Origin: Nitzschia sp. pyKryTriq1
Lineage: Eukaryota > Bacillariophyta > Bacillariophyceae > Bacillariales > Bacillariaceae
Length of the DNA: 64,000 nucleotides
NCBI GenBank assembly: GCA_956465555.1
Contig: OY101121.1
Coordinates: 1,946,722-2,010,721 of the forward strand
Reading direction: 5' to 3'
The position numbers and the translations under genes were made by a program. Of the stretch, positions 1 through 10,645 are shown one piece after another. Each line of letters starts with the position of its first letter. The first letter of the stretch is position 1. The notes below the pieces were generated by a model. That model did not search any database, was not told the DNA's origin, and saw nothing but the letters and a program-made list of their open reading frames with translations.

Positions 1-1219
1 TACCATCGTCTTCTTCTGATGGTTGTTTATACTACTGTTGAATCCTGTCTCTCTCTCTCTCTACTCAATGACGACATACAAAACTACTATTTTTGCTGGA
101 GAAATAAAGAGAAAAGTCGCCAATAAAATCAAAAGACAACAGGGAATCGGATTTCTGCGAACGCATGGAATCCATCGAACGCGCAGACAACGCGTTGACA
201 ATTCCAGAAAGTGTGGATTTCCTGCCCTTCGCTGCTGTCTTGTTTTTGATGATACGGGCATGCATGCATCCACCACCAAAGAGGAATCGCGGCATTATCT
301 GCATGTCGATCGATCAAAGGCAGGGAAGAAGAAGAAATCCATCAGCCACTAAAAACGAGTGACGTTGGTTTTGTGGCTGCTTCCACGCGTTCTTGTTGTT
401 TCTTCTCTTTTGTGGAGGGAAGACCGTCCGGCGCGCGCTCGGTGGTGAGGAGAGGCAGGGAACCCCTTTTCACTGCTCTCCCCCCAATAATTTTCTTATG
501 TCGTGCTTCTTTGATGATACTCCGACAAGTTTCAATACAGGAGTATCGGTTGTTTCTCTCTTATCTTGGTAGTCTACTAGTAGTAGAGAGAGCTAGAGTA
601 GAGCTATCAAACTCGTACAGTAGCTCTACTCTCTAGTAGAGAGTACATACCGTAGGCCACTACCGGTACTCCTCTCTACTCTCCTACTCTCCTACTTCAG
701 AGTAGAGAGTACATAGAGTTACAGTACCAGCAGTAGTCAATAGTAGAGAATGAGTCCGACATGAGCAGGAGATACTACTAGCGTACCGGGGATGCATATG
801 TAGTTAGCTCTCGTCTCGTCTCGTCTCTAGCTAGTACTCTACTAGTAGATGATTTGGAAAGCGAGAGAGGAGTAGTCGTCGACTATTATTTTTGCTAAGT
901 TCGTCTTACAATTTGCCCCCGATGTCGTAGTACAAGTAGTCTTCTAGCTTTTGTACAAGAAGAAAAAGCAGCTAGTCTACCTAGAATATCCTCCTCGCTC
1001 GCTTGGGCCATTTCAACTGTTTTGGACATACAGTACTCGTTCGGACAGTACGTTGGAGAGACTATCAACGAAGAATGAAACATGAGAATAAGGTACGTGT
1101 CTCTATAATAATAAATAATGAATGTAGATGAAAGAAATAGACGGTAGTATCATACGCCATGCATGAATGAATGAGGGAATGAAATGATAAAGAATGCGGT
1201 AGCCCCACACCCCTTTTAA
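1..1219. other. Intergenic, no supported gene
   Basis: I see no open frame with recognisable protein character on either strand. The stretch has a CT-rich run near 45-62, a GCATGCATGC palindrome near 257, and from about 545 a dense TAG/AGAG repeat cluster listed separately. Short ORFs here (for example 23-352) have no domain or biased composition that would support them. Confidence 0.6.
545..860. repeat. TAG/AGAG-rich simple-sequence cluster
   Basis: Irregular repeats of CTAGTAGTAGAGAG-like words and their complements, such as TAGTAGAGAGTAC, fill this interval. The same style recurs near 7020-7215, 12680-12960, 21030-21065, 51000-51045 and 63120-63150, always between genes. Confidence 0.6.
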
Positions 1220-2157
1220 TTAAAGCATCATTCCGTGCCCGTTGCCACTGCCGTTGCTGCGCCTTCCATTCAATTGTGATGGAGGTGATGGAGCAAACAT
1301 ATTAGTGGAGGTGTTTGGTTTTGCCGCTGGACTCCCCATTTCCGAATCCACTTCAATTCCGGAGTCAAAATTAAATGCATGGGTTCCATTCGTTCCCGAC
1401 GACGAAATGACAGCATCACGAAAGCCAGATCCATCCATTTCAATATTGAGGGCTTCTGATTGATCCTTGGGAGCATTTTGACCTGCCTTGCGGAACGATG
1501 CGGTAGTGTCCTTTTCATCTCCCACTTCGGCACCACTGTGTCGTCGACGCATCGTTCGCCGGACCATAAACGCCATCATGAGGCCCACAACGACACTCAC
1601 CACAATAATAGCAGACATGACACCGGCCTCTAGACCATCATCGCCACTGCTACTGGAAGAGCCTTTCTGTGAACCATTGATTCCTGGCCAGTTACTCGGT
1701 TTGGCTCCCGAAATGTATTCGCAGTGCTAACAACAACAACAACAACAACAACAAACGTAGAGAACAATCATGTGTGAGCCACAAGAAGTTCCAAGTGCCA
1801 AAGCTAGACACACAAATACATAGTACCAGGTACAGTGCATTTCAATACAGTTCAATGCAGTTCAATCCACAAGCAAATTGCACTCACAGGCCCGTCGTAT
1901 TCAGATGGACAATCACAAGACCACTTCGAAGAGGACCGCACGCAAGTTCCTTGGTTGGTGCAGAACCAACTCGAGGTAGTTTCTTGCGGCGCTTGGCAGT
2001 AGTTATCCGCTTGGAATTCACATGACAAACCTGCCACATTCCCATTGGCGGTTTCACAATCACAATAATAGGAACCTTCCTGTGTGTTGGATTCGACGCA
2101 GAGTGCGTTATTCTCACACCTGTGTCCGTCTTTGCACTGCCGGAACAAATCTGCCAT
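1220..2157 (-). CDS. EGF-repeat single-pass membrane protein
   Basis: Two exons are inferred: 2157-1888 and 1726-1220, joined by a GT-AG intron (donor gtgagtg, acceptor ttag) that reads Y-D-G-P-H-C-E-Y in frame. The product is about 258 residues. The first 95 residues carry two cysteine-rich EGF-like units (C-x5-C-x5-C spacing, then CDC...C, then CxxxGTC...CDCP...C). A Ser/Gly linker follows, then a membrane segment at about 128-149 (SAIIVVSVVVGLMMAFMV) with a basic stop-transfer RRTMRRR and a polar cytoplasmic tail. There is no clear signal peptide after the chosen ATG. Either the protein inserts by its single segment, or an upstream exon with a signal peptide is missing; an acceptor-like CCGGCAG precedes the first Cys. 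Ligand and role are unknown. Confidence 0.65.
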
Positions 2158-3109
2158 TTTGTTTAGTTTAGTTTCGTGGTTGTTGGGTTTGTGAAAGAGA
2201 GAGAGAGAGAGCAAGAGAGTATTCGTTTGGGAAGTCCTAGCAAACGGACGCAGAGGTTACGTATTTCAAAGTATAAATCAATGAATGAATCGATCCGTAA
2301 CAGGGACGGTTGAATCAGTCAGCGTTGTTGTGAGCAAGTCGATACAGGAAGTAGTCTACTGTAACACCTGCTGAATGACAACTCTCTGTCGTGTCCTTCT
2401 TCGTTCAACCCCTCCTCGCTCCTCTCCTGCTTTTGCTCCCCCGCCCGTTCTTTTGCTTGATTGGATCGTTTTCGTTTTTTTCCTTTTGCGGCGCTGCGCA
2501 CACACTCGTTACACGTGCATGCTTCTCTCGTGTGTGCAAGCGCGTGCGGGCATTGGTGGGGTGTCATTCGTGCCAATACCCATCATCAGGTATCCAGATT
2601 TGTAGATAGCATTGAATTGCCACATAGTGTGACATGGCCAAAAAAATCGAACCGTTTGATGCAGTCGGATGAGTCGTCATGGGTAGTAGATGATCGATGG
2701 CTTTTATTGGCTCTGGCACGCAGGAAAGCGCGTCATCCGATCCACCCTTTCTCCCGCCGCACGCTGCGCGGCGAACGGCGGAGACACGGCCGCCAACCGC
2801 CAACCAGATGCATGCAACAAGACCGAACGAACCCAACCTTCATCAACCACTTTGGCGAGAAAATGGCGGACGGATGAGAGGAAAGTCAAAGCAAATCACA
2901 ACTCACAACAACAACACCACCATTACTATTTGTTTATTGTTGAAAGGAGTCAGTCAGTCGACCAACCAACTTTCAGCACAGATAGTATCATCGCTGAGAG
3001 TTGCTTCATTACGAATATCTTCATTCAGTCAGTCAGTCATTGTTATTTACAATTGTATCTTGTACTGTACTGTACGCGGACTCCCTCCGACAGTAATATA
3101 ATATCAGCA
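2158..3109. other. Intergenic between divergent genes
   Basis: No supported gene. The reading frame of the downstream acidic protein is open back to about 2690, but the translation there has no conserved character and the first good start is at 3110. A GA-rich run at about 2198-2218 and a CT-rich stretch near 2390-2480 are the only notable features. Confidence 0.55.
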
Positions 3110-4443
3110 ATGACCATCATGATGTTGTCCGCCATGCGTACTACTACTACTACTACTACTTCCAACGGCGGCAAAAATAATCACCATTACCACCGAGGTA
3201 TTCCCATGCTATTGGCCATGCTGTTATTCGTGGTCGTCATCGTCTCTTCCTCCGAGGAAACGAGTGGTGCTACTGCTGCTACTACTACTGCGAGTGTCGA
3301 GGGGCCTCCAATGACTTTTTTGAGACGGCATCTCTTAACGACCAAAGACGCCAAAACAATCTCTCATGATCACGAAGCGGAGGAAGTTGAAGAGGAGGAG
3401 GTAGAACAAGAAGAAGAAGGCGAGGAAGAGGAGGAGCTCCAGGGAGAACAAGAAGAAGATCGCGAAAGCCAAACGGAAGAGGAGGAGGAGGAGTTAGACG
3501 GCGAGGAAGAAGGCGAGGAAGAGGACGAGATCCAGGGAGAACAAGAAGAAGACCTTGAAACAGAAATGGAAGAGGGTGAGGATCTAGAGGAGGAGGAGGA
3601 GGAACTCGAAGAAAAGGAAGACCTAGAAGAGGAAAAGGAAGAGCTCGAACAAGAGAAGGAGGAGCTAGAAGAGGAGGAGGAGGAGCTAGAAGAGGAGGAA
3701 GAGCTTCTTGGGGAGGAAGAAGAAGAATTTTATGAAACCGAAATGGAAGAGGAGGAGGAGGAGGAGCAAGAAGAAGAGGAAGAATTGGAGATCCTAGACG
3801 AACAAGAGTCTGAGGCCGAAGAAGAAGAAGAGAATCTAGACATCCAGCCTAAGAAGAAAATGTCAGAGGCTGCTGGAAACACGGACGATGGACTGGACAA
3901 AGAAGAATTGAATGACGATGCAGGGGGCGAGCTTGGAGATGACGGAGTTGAGGACAAGAATGAAGGGCAAAATACCGAAGAAGAATATCGACCGGCCGAT
4001 GACGATCCCATTGCCGTCGAAGACGAGGAGATTGTCGAGCAAGTCGAGGAGGAACTTGCCAAACAAGAAAAGGTTGCCCGAACAGCTGGAGGATTCGGAA
4101 TTTTCATTGCTATCGGTGCGATGATTTTTACAGCGCATCAAATGTCGGAAAATCCCGATGGAATCTATGCCAGGTACGTCTTGTAATATGACAGTACGCC
4201 AGAATGCTCGATAATGATTTATCGGGAGCATCTCGCCTAATCTCCTTGGTCTCCTCCTCGTCTTTTTTCGTTGTTAGCGTTTGTCGGTTGGCCATTACGA
4301 TTTGTGGGGTAGTGATCAAAATAATATGCATGCCCTGCCGAAAGGTGATTGGCACTGGAAATCCGCATTATACTGGCCACATGCCCATCAGTACAGTGGA
4401 CTACAGCTACAGAGGGAACGATGCTGGTTTCGAAATGTCATAA
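3110..4443 (+). CDS. Glu-rich acidic membrane protein with conserved Cys tail
   Basis: Inferred exons are 3110-4173 and 4278-4443 (donor caggtacgtc, acceptor ttgttag), giving about 409 residues. The N-terminus has a hydrophobic segment near residues 30-47 (MLLAMLLFVVVIVSSS), a signal peptide or anchor. A central tract of roughly 150 residues is almost all Glu with Leu and Asp, coded by GAR codons at about 3375-3840. The C-terminus has a second hydrophobic segment (GFGIFIAIGAMIFTAHQ). Across the splice junction follows YASVCRLAITICGVVIKII, then CMPCRK and HMPISTVDYSYR. The smooth join at A-S-V-C-R supports the intron. The tail looks like a conserved domain of unknown function. Location is probably an internal membrane. 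Coiled-coil or charge-spacer behaviour of the Glu tract is inference. Confidence 0.65.
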
Positions 4444-4617
4444 GAAGGACGACCGCACTGGTTTTTCCGCTCGTGGCGCCAATGCAAAAAATAAACATCG
4501 GTCGCTGCTGTCTTTGTACTCTACTCGTACATTGCAGTAGGCGCAGTCGATCCGTATATAAACATTTACTTTATACTCAAGATACGAGTAGTGCTATACA
4601 TTCGTATGTAGTGTACT

Positions 4618-5868
4618 TTATTCATTGGAGGACTGCGGGTTTAGACTGTCAAACCGTTGGAAATTTTGATACCCTCGTTGTTTGGGGGGAGAGGAGTTGT
4701 CTCTTCGTGACCATTCGCCCTTGGCTCGCTGGGACTTGGGTTTTGGGGTATTTGGTTTCTTCTTTTGGCGGGACGGTTGGGCAACAATGGGAACTCGAAT
4801 CTTTTCTCCACTAGCTGCCGCAATGGATTGGACGGCTGCTTGCGGAAAGACAAGTACGCGTTTATCGGAAGCACCCGGGCACTGCAAAAGATCATCAATG
4901 TCTTGATCGAGCTCGGCTTGCTGCAACAATTCTTCTTCGATATCTCCACCAATCATGTAAAGTAACTTTCCAGTATCCCGTTTTAGCAATTTATGAATCC
5001 AAAAGCAGTAGGTAGGTATCGCTGCCACACTTCGGCCCACACACAAATCAAACGGCGAAAATCCCTTTTGGGCCGCCAATACTTCGGCTCTCTCATGACG
5101 CGTCTTGACATTGGTCAACCCCAATCGGTCCGCCATATCTTGAACAGCTCCCAACTTCTTGCCCACACTGTCCACCAATAAAAAGTCACATTCCGGATAA
5201 GCAATTGCCAAGGGCAATCCTGGAAATCCACCCCCCGTACCGACATCGATGACTTGAAATCGCGACGACGCCGAACCCGAAGAATCATCATCACCATCAC
5301 CATCATGATTATTATTATTGGAGGATGGAAATACACTGTCGTTTCCAGTGGAACTCATCATTCCCAATGGTGCCAGAGATGGAAGAATGTGTCGTCCAAA
5401 TACCACTTCCTTGGTACAATCCCGACGACTCACTAAATTGATGCGAGTATTCCAATCCACTACCAAGACGGCCAAGGCTGCCAATTTTTGGTGCTGTTCG
5501 AGGCTCAACCCCAAATGATCTCGGAGTACCTTCAAAGCTTCCGGCGACGTTGGGTCCATGGCAAAGTCGACTGAAGTACTAGTAGTAGTACTTGTAGTAG
5601 CACTACTACTACTACCACTACCAGTGGTGCTGCTTCTTGGGTTATCTTCCAGTGATGAATGCAATGGGGTGGTTGTGACTTTTGGGAGGCGATGATGACA
5701 AAGAGAATTCTGCGGGTGCTGGTGCTGGTGCTGATGGGGTTTTTTCGTCGTCGTCGTCGTCGTCGAAAGAAAACCGGTGGAAAGGCCCGGCAGACCTAAC
5801 AACAACAACAACAACAATAACAGACACCACGCCATCAGTATTCTTCTTTTCACGGCAAGCATCATCAT
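4618..5868 (-). CDS. rsmG: Plastid 16S rRNA m7G methyltransferase, RsmG family
   Basis: Single-exon product of 416 residues. RsmG/GidB enzymes transfer a methyl group from S-adenosylmethionine to N7 of G527 (E. coli numbering) of small-subunit rRNA. The family core is clear: HILPSL, the SAM-binding loop VIDVGTGGGFPGLPLAI, the acidic strand end LLVDSVGKK, and the later LCVGRSVAAI segment. The N-terminus has a strong signal peptide (a run of Leu after a Lys/Arg start) ending in GLSTGF, so cleavage before Phe would expose a plastid transit peptide rich in Thr, Lys and His. This suggests action on plastid ribosomes. A basic, Pro-rich C-terminal tail of about 60 residues extends beyond bacterial RsmG. 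The family assignment is strong; plastid location is inferred. Confidence 0.88.
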   Translation of the reverse strand: MMMLAVKRRILMAWCLLLLLLLLLGLPGLSTGFLSTTTTTTKKPHQHQHQHPQNSLCHHRLPKVTTTPLHSSLEDNPRSSTTGSGSSSSATTSTTTSTSVDFAMDPTSPEALKVLRDHLGLSLEQHQKLAALAVLVVDWNTRINLVSRRDCTKEVVFGRHILPSLAPLGMMSSTGNDSVFPSSNNNNHDGDGDDDSSGSASSRFQVIDVGTGGGFPGLPLAIAYPECDFLLVDSVGKKLGAVQDMADRLGLTNVKTRHERAEVLAAQKGFSPFDLCVGRSVAAIPTYCFWIHKLLKRDTGKLLYMIGGDIEEELLQQAELDQDIDDLLQCPGASDKRVLVFPQAAVQSIAAASGEKIRVPIVAQPSRQKKKPNTPKPKSQRAKGEWSRRDNSSPPKQRGYQNFQRFDSLNPQSSNE

Positions 5869-6150
5869 GATGACTGGTTCAAACCCTTTGAGTTCAATAT
5901 ACTAAAGATAGAGGAGTAATAGGTAGATTAGGAGAGGTATGATGAGTTTGATAGACTATTCTTCTATCTGCTCTCTGCGTTGATGGTTGATGGGTGGGAT
6001 GGGTGCGAGCTACGAGTACTGGTACATAACCCTGAAAAATCTACCGAAGTCGTACTTTTCTACCAGATGCGGATTTCCCGTTTGTAGAAATAGGTCTACG
6101 GTGACTGAAGAAAGTAGATTTCGGACGGTAGCTGAAAAATAAATCTACCG

Positions 6151-6352
6151 CCGCGTCGCTCGTTCCGTCGCCTTTTGCGACGTTTTATTCTACCCGACAA
6201 AGAACAGACGCTGCACGATAACAACACGCACGTTCACAACCCCTCAAAACGTTCACGCACTACTGTGTAGTTGAAAAAAATTCTACTGTACCGTACTGTC
6301 TGTGCGCCGCAAATCGACCTCCGCGTCGCTCGTTTTCATCGCATTTTTCGAC
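6151..6352. repeat. Pair of imperfect direct repeats, about 31 bp each
   Basis: The copies at 6151-6181 and 6321-6352 share CCGCGTCGCTCGTT, then a variable part, then a TTTT.CGAC end. They lie 170 bp apart and just upstream of the decayed remnant, so they may belong to the same former unit. Confidence 0.55.
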
Positions 6353-6506
6353 AAAACAATTCACACCAACGCAATAACAATAATGCTCGTCATGATAAAG
6401 GACGACGGTAACAGCAGCAGCAGCAGCAGCAGCAGCACGTGAGAATCTTCATACGGCGGCCCCACGAATTTTATTCCATGCCAAGCTTCTTCTCGAGGAA
6501 CAGCAA

Positions 6507-6990
6507 ATGGCACCCAAAGAAACATAAAAGAAAGCACCGCGCATTCCTGTTGCTGTCAAATCAGCAGAAGCAGCACAACGAGAGAGCAGAGGAAATGACA
6601 CAGCGCAACCACCTCCAGAAGCCGCACTGGTGGTGAAGAATAATGAGGATGATATTGACGACGACAATGATGAGGATGACAACGAAGAAGAAATCATTCT
6701 GCCCGATCCGAGTCCAGGCATTGCAGCTACTCCAGGAGAAGCATTCCTCAAAAGGAAAAATCTCTCATCATCGTCAGAGGAAGAATACTGCTAGCTTTCA
6801 ACAGGGGGAAGAAGAACAATACCAGCAGCAAAACGAAAGAAGCCTCATCCATCATTGAGCAGCTAGTACCGCCGGAGGGAATACCTACCACTGCTGACCG
6901 AATACGAGATCAAGCAAGCAAATGGCAGAGGAAGATGCCTATCAAAAAGAAGAAGCCCGTCGTCTCAAGCAGGATAAACAAGCCACATAG
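6507..6990 (+). pseudogene. Decayed coding remnant of unknown family
   Basis: Two stretches read like protein. One gives KKAPRIPVAVKSAEAAQRES and then a Pro-rich and Asp/Glu-rich segment (EDDIDDDNDEDDNEEEIILP). A later one gives TKEASSIIEQLVPPEGIPTT, a RIRDQASKW motif, and a basic end rich in Lys and Glu. They are not in one continuous frame, and a few interruptions separate them. It may be a degenerate gene or a spliced gene whose introns I could not place. I do not recognise the family. Confidence 0.35.
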
Positions 6991-7820
6991 TAGTAGTACT
7001 GTGTAGTGCCATCAGCGAGCAAGCTAGCGACTCTCTAGAATTATTTTTAGTCAGTACTTGTAATATCGTAAAGCAGCCACAGAGTGTAGTAGTACTAGTA
7101 CTTCGCTCTTTACGATATAGTACTTAGTACTACTAGAGTGACAGTAGTTACTAAATTACCTCAGCTCTCTACTCTACTACTAGCTAGTAGCTCTAGCTAG
7201 TAGAGTAGAGACGAGTACAAGTACAAGTAGTTGTACAAGTACTGCTACGAGATGCATCATAATACTAGCTACTGTTGTGTTTCGCGACTTGTTGACACCG
7301 CGTGCCCACCGTGTGCTTTCGGCTCTCCAACCGACTTGACGCATTTCGCGTCCAAAAGGGGTGAGAGCGCACCGACTTGTACGATTTCGGAGATGAGAAC
7401 CCCGTGTTATTGTTAGTAGATTTTATGGTAGATTATTTTTCGACTACATTCACAGTAGGTGCGATGACGATGATGTCTCCTCATCTTCGTTTCTGATCGA
7501 TGGTTGCTGTGAATGTTCGCCCGAGGTTCGCCCGGTAGAATTCGCGCATCCTGCGTGCGGGTGCGCCCCGATGATGATGATTCACACGACCCAGTCGAAA
7601 TGCGCGGTGGCACGCGCGACGGAAGCCTCTCGCGTCGCACCGTTCTCTACATCAGTATCTCCATGATCCGCCAACAGCAGCCAGCCCAGCAAGCAGCGCA
7701 GCATCTCTCCGCACGAAGAAGATCGATGCGGACAGTAGAATGATGAAACAGGAAACATAAAGCATTTATTCAATTGTGTCAATCGTCATCGTCATCATCA
7801 TTATCATCATCATCATCGTC

Positions 7821-10550
7821 ATGGCGAAATCCAATGCTTCTGATCCCGCGAGTAGTAGCACTCCCAAGCGTCAAAAGGGAAGTAGTGCTACTAGTAGTAA
7901 ATCCACATCTGCGGACCGGCCTTCCAAAAAGTCCAAAACATCCTCCTCCTCGTCGTCCGTCGAAGGAATGGCAGCAGCAGCCGCCGCCATAACAAACACA
8001 AACACAACCCCTACGACGACTCCCCGCAAATCATCATCTGTGGAAAACAACAATACTAATAATAGCAATAATACTGCTACCAATATCAACAATGCGAGCA
8101 CGACGAAAACGCCCAAGAAGACAGACTCGCGAGGAGACAGTTTGGCGACCATTTTGCCCAAGAAAAAAGAGTCGTCGTCGTCGTCCAAAAACAACAACAG
8201 CAGCAACAACAACAACAACAATGCTCGAAACAGCAGCAGTGGTACACCGATCAATAATGCCAAGTCTCCCAAAGTAGGCGGAGAGATCAGTGCGAAACCT
8301 TCCGCCGCCGATCGAAGAAAGGAAACCAAGAGTCCCTTGGCAGTGACAACAACAACAACGACAACTATCACATCTACTACAAATCCAAGTACAAATAATA
8401 ATACGACGCCACCTTCCAAGTCCAAAAATATTGAAAATGAAGAAGAAGAAAGATCATCAGGCAATGAAGAGGACGAGGACAACAACAACAACAAGGATAG
8501 CAATAAAAATCCAAAGACGACAGAACAAGAACAAGAAGATGAATCATCCTCCAGCTCCTCCCGACCACCCACCACGGATAACAACAACAACACGGAAGAT
8601 GCGACTGGTACTGCTGGTGCTGATGATGACGACGAGGAGGAGGAGGAAGAAGAAGGAGAAACCAATCAACCCAAAAAGAAAAAGGGACGCCCACCCAAAA
8701 TTGAAACTGCCACCAACGAAGACAACAACAGCAGCAATCCCACGACAGCAGGAACTGCCACTACGACTCCCAGCGGAAAGTCTCCTGGCACTGGTAGCGC
8801 ACAAGACCAGCATCCCTATGCCCGATCGTCGGTCATTGAAGTCTGGCATGGTGTGGAGGATCCTTCCGAAGATAGTTGGTGGACGGAAGATTCCGATTCG
8901 GACGAAGAAACCATCACGACCACCCACCGATTCAAAACCAAACAGGGCAAGCAGGCATCCGTCAGATTATGTGATGTGATTGATCGAGTACCAGTTGGCT
9001 CCAGTGCGAGCGGCAAATGGCGATACTACGTTCATTATCGAGACTTTAATCGACGCATGGACGAATGGGTCAGTATGGAACGTATTGTGAGCCCGCCTTC
9101 GGTAGGAAATGCCAAGGCACGGGCCATCAAATTAGAAGAAGAAAAGCAAAAGCGAAAGCAAGCTCGCGAAGAAGAAAAGAAGGCAGAAGTCGCAATCGAT
9201 GTCTCTGCACCCCGGGCCAGTCGACGACGAAGTGTGGGCCAAAGCAATAGTACTCCTACAGCAGATGCGACGGCGACAATGGCGACAATGACGACCACGA
9301 CGCCTACTTCCATGGCCTCTGTAGGGGAAACACCTCGTCAGACGAGAAAGCAACGACGCAAATCCATGGACGATGATGCCACTGTGGTCATGGGGAATAA
9401 CCAGGAAAGTGGACGGGGTGGCACGACGCCTGTGGGTGATCATCATGGTCCGCCTGCAATTGTCATGGCTGCCGAAAAGGGCATTGTTGCCTTACCGACT
9501 GAAGCCGTTCATGTAACGTCGGTGGGAGAGCATGTCGTGGAAACAATTGCCGCACAAGAATTAGACGAGCATGAAGGTTTGGATGAGGCTTCCTTGCGAG
9601 AGCACGAGGAGGTTACCAAGGTCAAAAACGTTGCCTTTATTGAGTTGGGTTCCTTTCAAATGGAAACTTGGTACTTTTCTCCTTTGCCCAAGGAGCTATT
9701 GTCGGAACGAGGATTGATCGAAGTTTTGTATGTTTGTGAATTTACTTTGAATATGTTTTCACGAAAAAGTGAGCTGAGGCGGTTTCAATCTCGATTGCCG
9801 ACGCATGCTCGACACCCACCCGGCAATGAGATTTACCGGAATGGAAATATCGCCATGTTTGAAGTGGATGGCTTTGAAGAACGAATCTACTGCCAGAATC
9901 TCTGCTATATTGCCAAACTGTTTCTGGATCACAAAACACTCTACTTCGACGTCGATCCATTCTTGTTTTATGTCTTGTGTGAGGTGGATGAAAGGGGGTT
10001 TCATCCAGTAGGATATTACAGCAAAGAAAAATACAGTGACGTTGGCTACAACTTGGCTTGTATTTTGACGTTTCCGTGCCATCAACGCAAGGGGTACGGT
10101 CGATTCCTCATTGCATTCTCCTATGAATTAAGTAAGAAAGAAGAAAAGGTCGGATCCCCGGAGAAGCCAATGTCTGATCTGGGTCAACAAGCTTACAAGC
10201 CATACTGGGCTTCGACAATTGTCGACTTTTTATTGACTCAAGCACCGGATGCTTCGAGCATGAGCATCATGGATATCTCAAAGATCACATCTATCATGGC
10301 AGAAGATATTGTCTTTACACTGAATCAACTCGGAATTCTCAAAATCATCAGCGGGGTATATTTTGTCGCGGCTGAGAAGGGACTACTCCAAACTCTGGCG
10401 AAAAAATATCCTGTGAAGGAGCCACGTGTGGATGCTTCTAAGCTTCATTGGAGTCCGTTCGTGACAGATGTCAAGCGCGACAAGTTCTCGATTCACAGCA
10501 AAAAGCCAAGTGTAGAGGGCGATGAAATGAGAGGTAGTGGCGGTTTCTAG
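7821..10550 (+). CDS. MYST-family histone acetyltransferase
   Basis: Uninterrupted product of about 909 residues, starting at ATG 7821; an ATC repeat lies just upstream. Residues 1-330 are low-complexity Ser/Asn/Thr. A chromo-barrel/Tudor-knot domain spans about 335-425 (VIEVWHG ... WRYYVHYRDFNRRMDEWV). The MYST catalytic domain spans about 600-880. Visible catalytic features are the autoacetylated Lys in HKTLYFDVDPF (about 704), Cys 747 in ACILTF, the acetyl-CoA loop QRKGYGR, and Glu 781 in GSPEKP. The spacing Cys to Glu is 34 residues, as in Tip60 and Esa1. Such enzymes acetylate histone H4 and partner proteins in NuA4-like complexes. The C2HC zinc finger preceding HPPGNEIYR has lost most metal ligands (CEFTLNMFSRKS...RRFQSRL). 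Architecture is closest to Esa1/Tip60/MOF; which subtype is not certain. Confidence 0.92.
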   Translation: MAKSNASDPASSSTPKRQKGSSATSSKSTSADRPSKKSKTSSSSSSVEGMAAAAAAITNTNTTPTTTPRKSSSVENNNTNNSNNTATNINNASTTKTPKKTDSRGDSLATILPKKKESSSSSKNNNSSNNNNNNARNSSSGTPINNAKSPKVGGEISAKPSAADRRKETKSPLAVTTTTTTTITSTTNPSTNNNTTPPSKSKNIENEEEERSSGNEEDEDNNNNKDSNKNPKTTEQEQEDESSSSSSRPPTTDNNNNTEDATGTAGADDDDEEEEEEEGETNQPKKKKGRPPKIETATNEDNNSSNPTTAGTATTTPSGKSPGTGSAQDQHPYARSSVIEVWHGVEDPSEDSWWTEDSDSDEETITTTHRFKTKQGKQASVRLCDVIDRVPVGSSASGKWRYYVHYRDFNRRMDEWVSMERIVSPPSVGNAKARAIKLEEEKQKRKQAREEEKKAEVAIDVSAPRASRRRSVGQSNSTPTADATATMATMTTTTPTSMASVGETPRQTRKQRRKSMDDDATVVMGNNQESGRGGTTPVGDHHGPPAIVMAAEKGIVALPTEAVHVTSVGEHVVETIAAQELDEHEGLDEASLREHEEVTKVKNVAFIELGSFQMETWYFSPLPKELLSERGLIEVLYVCEFTLNMFSRKSELRRFQSRLPTHARHPPGNEIYRNGNIAMFEVDGFEERIYCQNLCYIAKLFLDHKTLYFDVDPFLFYVLCEVDERGFHPVGYYSKEKYSDVGYNLACILTFPCHQRKGYGRFLIAFSYELSKKEEKVGSPEKPMSDLGQQAYKPYWASTIVDFLLTQAPDASSMSIMDISKITSIMAEDIVFTLNQLGILKIISGVYFVAAEKGLLQTLAKKYPVKEPRVDASKLHWSPFVTDVKRDKFSIHSKKPSVEGDEMRGSGGF

Positions 10551-10645
10551 TTATGATTGGTTCAAAGCAAACTTTCCCGAACTACTTTTAACAGCTAAAC
10601 ATTGACTTCAGGAGCTAGGTTTCACACTGACGCAATCATTCCTGT

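Larger units (their letters stand above)
5869..7820. other. Repeat-rich intergenic stretch with decayed remnant
   Basis: Between the convergently spaced rsmG start and the MYST gene. It holds a pair of approximately 31 bp direct repeats (6151-6181 and 6321-6352), a CAG run at about 6415-6437, a decayed coding remnant at 6507-6990, a TAG/AGAG cluster at about 7020-7215, and ATC repeats just upstream of 7821. No intact gene is supported. Confidence 0.5.

Noticed and set aside
23-352. ORF of 109 codons at the window start
   Set aside because: It begins at a non-ATG codon and has no recognisable domain or composition.
2690-3109. N-terminal extension of the acidic protein upstream of 3110
   Set aside because: The frame is open but has no conserved content. 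A hydrophobic leader follows the Met at 3110 closely, so 3110 is the better start.
3730-4107. Antisense Ser-rich frame opposite the Glu tract
   Set aside because: It is the reverse reading of GAR codons, as expected by chance.
5871-5900. tRNA B-box-like GGTTCAAACCC
   Set aside because: No matching A box or cloverleaf could be found around it.
7871-8665. Long antisense frame opposite the MYST N-terminus, Ser/Leu/Val-rich
   Set aside because: It mirrors the Asn/Ser/Glu-rich codons of the real gene and has no protein features of its own.
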